Assembly: GCA_001466705.2 (NCBI GenBank)
Contig: LATX02000100.1
Location: 806,001 to 870,000, forward strand
Length of the DNA: 64,000 nucleotides
Reading direction: 5' to 3'
DNA from: Moniliophthora roreri
Taxonomy: Eukaryota; Basidiomycota; Agaricomycetes; Agaricales; Marasmiaceae
Shown: one piece after another, positions 59,839 to 64,000 of the stretch
How positions within the stretch are numbered: the first letter of the stretch is position 1
Layout of the letters: every line of letters starts with the position of its first letter
Position numbers and translations under genes: made by a program
Notes under the pieces: model-generated
Databases searched by the model: none
Seen by the model: the letters and a program-made list of their open reading frames with translations, nothing else
Told to the model about the DNA's origin: nothing

Positions 59839-62800
59839 TTCAATAGTTTGTGGTTCTAAAGATACAACATTTTTATCACTAATTTTAGTCATCATACATT
59901 GTACAATGTTACTATTTACAGAGTTAGAAAGAAATTGTTCATCGAGTGTTGATGATAGCTCGGAATCAATGTTCATTTCTAATGATTTATTAGCGATGCT
60001 GCTCTTAAGATCAATTAAATCATACCAATCATAATAGTCCGCTTTGTTTACGATGTAATCATTATAATTTTCATTCTAATCTTCTTTATCAAAGTCCTCT
60101 GTATTCAGGTTCTTCCCTCCATTGTTCCCTTTAGAATCTTTATTATCAAGAGGAACAACATCTGCAATATTGACCTTATCAGAAGATTCAATACAAGCTT
60201 GGATGTTTGAAGAACCTTGAATAAACTCAGGTACTTCTGGTTGAGGATTATTGACTGTTATGGAAGTAATGTTTATTCCTAGATCCAGCATTACTGGTTT
60301 AGGAGGCGGTGATGGTGCTCCTATATCTATATTTGGAACCTCAAGAGTATCTCCTTTAGGATAGTAAGGAGTTTGAGGTTGAACAGGTTTGGGTTGGAAG
60401 AGTTTTCTGTCCCCAAAGTGTTCTTTGACCAGATTACAGGCTTCCTGTTTGGTAATTTTCCTAAAAGTATTTTCCCCAACATTGAATTTGTAAGGAGGTG
60501 GAGTCAGTTCTTTGCCAAATTGGAACATTTTGTCACCAATTTTAACTTGTGGCAAAAGATTAGACTGAATTATGGAGAAGCATTTGGAAATATTACCAAA
60601 GAAGTCTTTAGTAGTTTGCCAGTTCTTTTCTAATTCTTTTTGAATTGCCGCTGATTCTTCCTTTGTTTTGATCTGAATATCATCAGCCATGGTTGCTGAT
60701 TGATATGGTCTTTTCCCCATTCATTTGTCAATGACATCAGAGTGTTTAGCTTGGCAAGCCGGTGAGTCACATCTGTGCTTGGCAGCTAATCCCTTGTATT
60801 GGAACATTTGGGTGATCTTTTTTCACTGTTCCTGAAGTACTTTCTTGGACTTCTTGACAATAGGGCGATCTTGGGGTTTAGGAGGAAGATCTGCATTCCA
60901 AGGATTTTTGGGATTAAGTGAATCCCAAGCTTTATTGTTTCTTTCCTTGTTCAACCATGTTTCAGCATAATCTTTCTCCTTTTTCCAAGGGTCTTTAAGG
61001 AGGATTGGATCATCAACTGTAGAAAGAGCTTCTATAAATGGCTTTTTTATGGATTTTTTGTTAAAGCCACATGGATTCCATTTCAGTGGAAAGCCTTCCT
61101 GAGTTGAGTGGAACATGATTGGTTGGCAGGTTGCAGTGACGGGCTAATTATCAAGATGATGTGGATAATCACATGTGATACAGAAGACTGTTTTAAAGTC
61201 TTCATTTAGTTTGGGAGTAGGTGCTCTGGATGGATTTGGTGTGTTCCAGTCAATATAATCAATGGGGAAATCACTAAATTTAAATGGTTCACCAGCTTGG
61301 ATTGCAGGATTAGCTGGATCTTCATAAATGATTCCAGGAGCAATTTGGTTATACATATACTCCCCCTTACTAAGGTATGTGATATGCCTTGGTAGTCCAC
61401 TGGTGCAATGTTGGCAATCTTTATCACAAACTGCAGAAGGGTGATGATGGAAATCCATTTTGGCGTAATCCCTCGAATAGAGTTGTGTTTCGTTCATCAC
61501 AACGCAGTTTAGTACCTTCATGAGTGGTTCGATCGGGTCATGAAGTCAGATCAAAGAATTTCTGATCTGAGTGAAAAAGATCCAGTATCTGTCACCAGTG
61601 TCATCATGATTGGCCATTTACCAGAGTCCCATGCTACAAAATTCTGTATGGTGTTCATCTTGCCAAGTACATTTATGACAGGCTTCTGAGCAAAAAGAAA
61701 TTGGAGTGGAATGAGGGGTGAAAGAAGTCAATTGTGGAAATTTTGCATATATGTCCAAGGATTCTAAGAAGTCAACAATGGCAGGTTGCTTCTTATAGTC
61801 AAATCCAAGTTTTTGAGCCCTGTAGCAGATATAATCCTTTTTCATTTCTATTAGGTCAAGAACTCCTCTTGCAAAATGATGTGATGCAAAGAGTTTTGAG
61901 TCAATAGAGGGATTATTATTAAGAAGCTCAATCTGGAATTTCATTTCCTCGGGCATTGGAATCATTGTTGGGTCATATTGAGATTTTGGAATCCGAGCCT
62001 GAATTTTAGCTTCCATGAATTGTGACCATCTCCTTAGGGCATGACCATGGTCTGATTTGTGAGGTTGTTTGTTCTTGAATCTATTAATTGGATTATGAGG
62101 AACAGTAGACTCCGAAGTTTCAGTTGGAATAACATCTCGTACCTGGTTAGAGTACTTATGTGTCATAAGATGTTTTCCAGATGGAAGATTACCGAAAATA
62201 TGCTCAAATGATTCTGATGGAAAAATATCTCCTATATTTACTTCCTTCTGGGTAATTGGAGGGGTCTTGGGAGGAATTTTATCCGTTTGGACAATTCCAA
62301 AGGTCTGGCCAACTTGAAAATTTCCATGGAGAAAAGCATATGCCTTCTCATCAATGGGAAGGCATACTAGTACTGCTTTTTGGAGAATTTTCTGTTTAGC
62401 AAAGGACTGGGAATGCATCTTGTAGCACTGTTCACAAATATACCATGTTTTGTGATTTTGTCCAGTAATAAAGATACTATAAATGGTCTTATCTGGACTA
62501 GTGCAGAAGTGGTTGACACATTTAGTCGGAACTTTGCCATTATCAGAAGATATTTCCTCTTTAGAAGGTTGATGTTCTTCCTTTTGAGGCAAATCTGTAA
62601 TTTCAGCCATCATAAATGAGATTGCTCCATTTGGCTTTTTCCCTTTTCCTTTCTTGTTCAACTTTTTCTTATTCTTCTTCCCATCAGATTTTTGTTGATT
62701 TTGTTGGGGTTGCACAGGCTGTTTGCCTTTGTTCTCCTGACTCCCAGAGTTCTGGTTTTGATTATTACCAGAGTTTGGATTAGGATTGCATGGACGGAAC

Positions 62801-63633
62801 TTTTTCTGTCTATTCCAATTCAGGCTCTTCCTGGTGTATTGTTGGACACCTGAGATCTGAGCAGCATAAGCAGCGACCCCATCCATGTGTCGTCTATTAT
62901 ATTCCTGTTTGATGAAAGGAAGGATATTGTCAAAGGTAAGATCCTTTCCTTTGTTGGAGACAAACATCTGGGTTTTAACTCCTTCATATGACTTGGGAAG
63001 AGAGTTAAGGAGGAACATGGCCTGGAAATTTGATAGAATGGGGAAATTGTTCTCTGACAATTTTGCAACACATTGTCTGATGAGATTGGCACTATGATCG
63101 GGATTTTGGCCTTCGGCAGTGCATGCCATTACGAGACCTTTGAAGTATGTGAACATTTCCGGGAGACTAGATACATCGTATTCAGCTCTCAAAGCGTCCC
63201 ATGTTTCTTTCGCAGTATCTTTAATAATCCACTGCAAAGTAGAACTCAATTTAAGCTGAAAAAGGCCAAGAGCTTGAGTGTTGGAGGTTTTCCATTCTTT
63301 GACAACTTCCAGATCAGGGGCAATGGCATCAGTTCCAGTGCCGACAGTCTGAGGCATGGTATTGGTAAGGGCATAAGCCACTTTAGCCAAATTGAGATAT
63401 GCCAAGACCTTGCACTTCCATTCTCTGAAATCATCACTATTAAAGATTGGAATGATTGATAATCCTAATGTATTGCCAACAGAAGTATCATATATGGAAA
63501 TTGGTTCAAGTAGTTCCAAAGGATGGTAACTATAAACCAGGATGCCGACACCATTATCTGAGTTACAAATTCGGACAGTGTTGTCAGCAAGAGAGACTCA
63601 GGGGATAGGACGTTGTTGGGTGGAGTTAGACAT
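59839..63633 (-). pseudogene. Copia gag-like polyprotein region, unusually long and Cys/His-rich
   Basis: A single minus-strand frame runs from ATG 63631-63633 to the n at 59838, about 1265 codons, broken by stops near 63600 and at 61618-61620, about 61549, 61144-61146, 60823-60825, 60721-60723 and 60076-60078. The N-terminal third is a UBN2-type gag (IIPIFNSDDFREWKCK, LGLFQLKLSSTLQWIIKD, AEGQNPDHSANLIRQC). After a Lys-rich segment come several Cys/His clusters (CVNHFC, CEQC, CSEACHKC then HHTEFC, CDKDCQHC, CITC, CDSPAC then H). These differ from the usual single CCHC knuckle. No protease signature was found. All the stops are one C-to-T change from Gln or Arg codons. Confidence 0.75.
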
Positions 63634-64000
63634 TGTTATCGATAAAAGGCTATAGGAAAGGAGGGTGTAAGTGCTGGTTTGACTTTTAGGTGTATGGAGC
63701 CTTTATCGACAAGAATGCTAATGAATCCTCATATGTTTGGTCAACAGTGTTTCCTTCATGTCATCCAGTCTCATCACCCAGACTGATGTATCTGTAAACA
63801 GTATTTACAAAATCTAATTGCAATTGAAAGTCTAAATAAGGTTTGATTTTAAGGATCCTGTTCCGCCAGATCCATCAAATCCTTAAGAAGACATTTAAGG
63901 GACTTATAGGCAATCTGGGGGTATTATTTACGAAAATGATACATAATTATATAAATGACCCCTTCCATAGATGAAGGCTTTGGGTGTTCCGGCAAAATAG
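63634..64000 (-). other. Leader upstream of Copia gag-like frame
   Basis: No LTR matching 53935-54469 is present, so either the leader is longer than 360 bases or the 5' LTR is outside the window. An inverted repeat (TTATCGATAAAAGGCT near 63637-63652 against AGCCTTTATCGACAA near 63699-63713) lies just upstream of the start codon. Confidence 0.5.

Overview
The window is nuclear DNA from a filamentous basidiomycete, most likely an Agaricomycete. The genes have many short GT-AG introns of about 45-70 nt and very small exons. Three protein families expanded in Agaricomycetes occur together (DUF6533, DUF6534 and DUF6535 membrane proteins). There is also an HsbA-type secreted protein, and Copia elements are abundant. 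Twelve single n characters (109, 911, 1322, 18638, 35251, 40218, 41041, 51342, 52275, 57010, 57757, 59838) mark contig joins. At several of them the end of one contig repeats the start of the next, so some apparent duplications are unmerged assembly overlaps and not biology.

Region 1 (1 to about 19.5 kb) is AT-rich repeat territory with no intact gene. It holds three copies of one retroelement-like repeat, two of them split by solo LTRs of one Copia-like family with perfect 5-bp target duplications. It also holds a Copia gag relic interrupted by an 801-bp terminal-inverted-repeat (TIR) element, a 481-bp tandem duplication, and a run of non-autonomous DNA transposons, two of which have clean 8-bp target duplications.

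Region 2 (19.6-32.2 kb) holds genes on the minus strand: a dead DUF6533 copy, a 798-bp TIR element carrying a small spliced ORF, an intact DUF6535 gene, a decayed syntaxin gene with several lesions, a second DUF6533 gene, a 164-bp miniature transposon, and a small secreted-protein gene with one frameshift.

Region 3 (33.4-38.7 kb) is arranged symmetrically. A probable mitochondrial protein gene sits between two outward-facing intron-containing tRNA-Phe genes. Outside these lie two outward-facing paralogous secreted-protein genes with a shared promoter motif. The second copy of the central part (35252-37087) is an assembly overlap of the first.

Region 4 (39-52 kb) holds three copies of a ~600-bp TIR element, a DUF6534 gene, an intact DUF6533 gene with a ladder of micro-exons, an intact DHA2-type MFS transporter, and an HsbA pseudogene followed by an HsbA gene.

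Region 5 (about 53.9-64 kb) is a minus-strand Copia retrotransposon assembled from several contigs. Its reading frames are interrupted almost only by stops one C-to-T change away from Arg or Gln codons. Its gag-like region is unusually long and rich in Cys/His clusters.

No operon-like organisation is expected. The membrane-protein families have no known biochemical function. The clearest working genes are the MFS transporter, the DUF6533/6534/6535 genes, the HsbA-like gene, one secreted-protein gene, the mitochondrial protein gene and tRNA-Phe.
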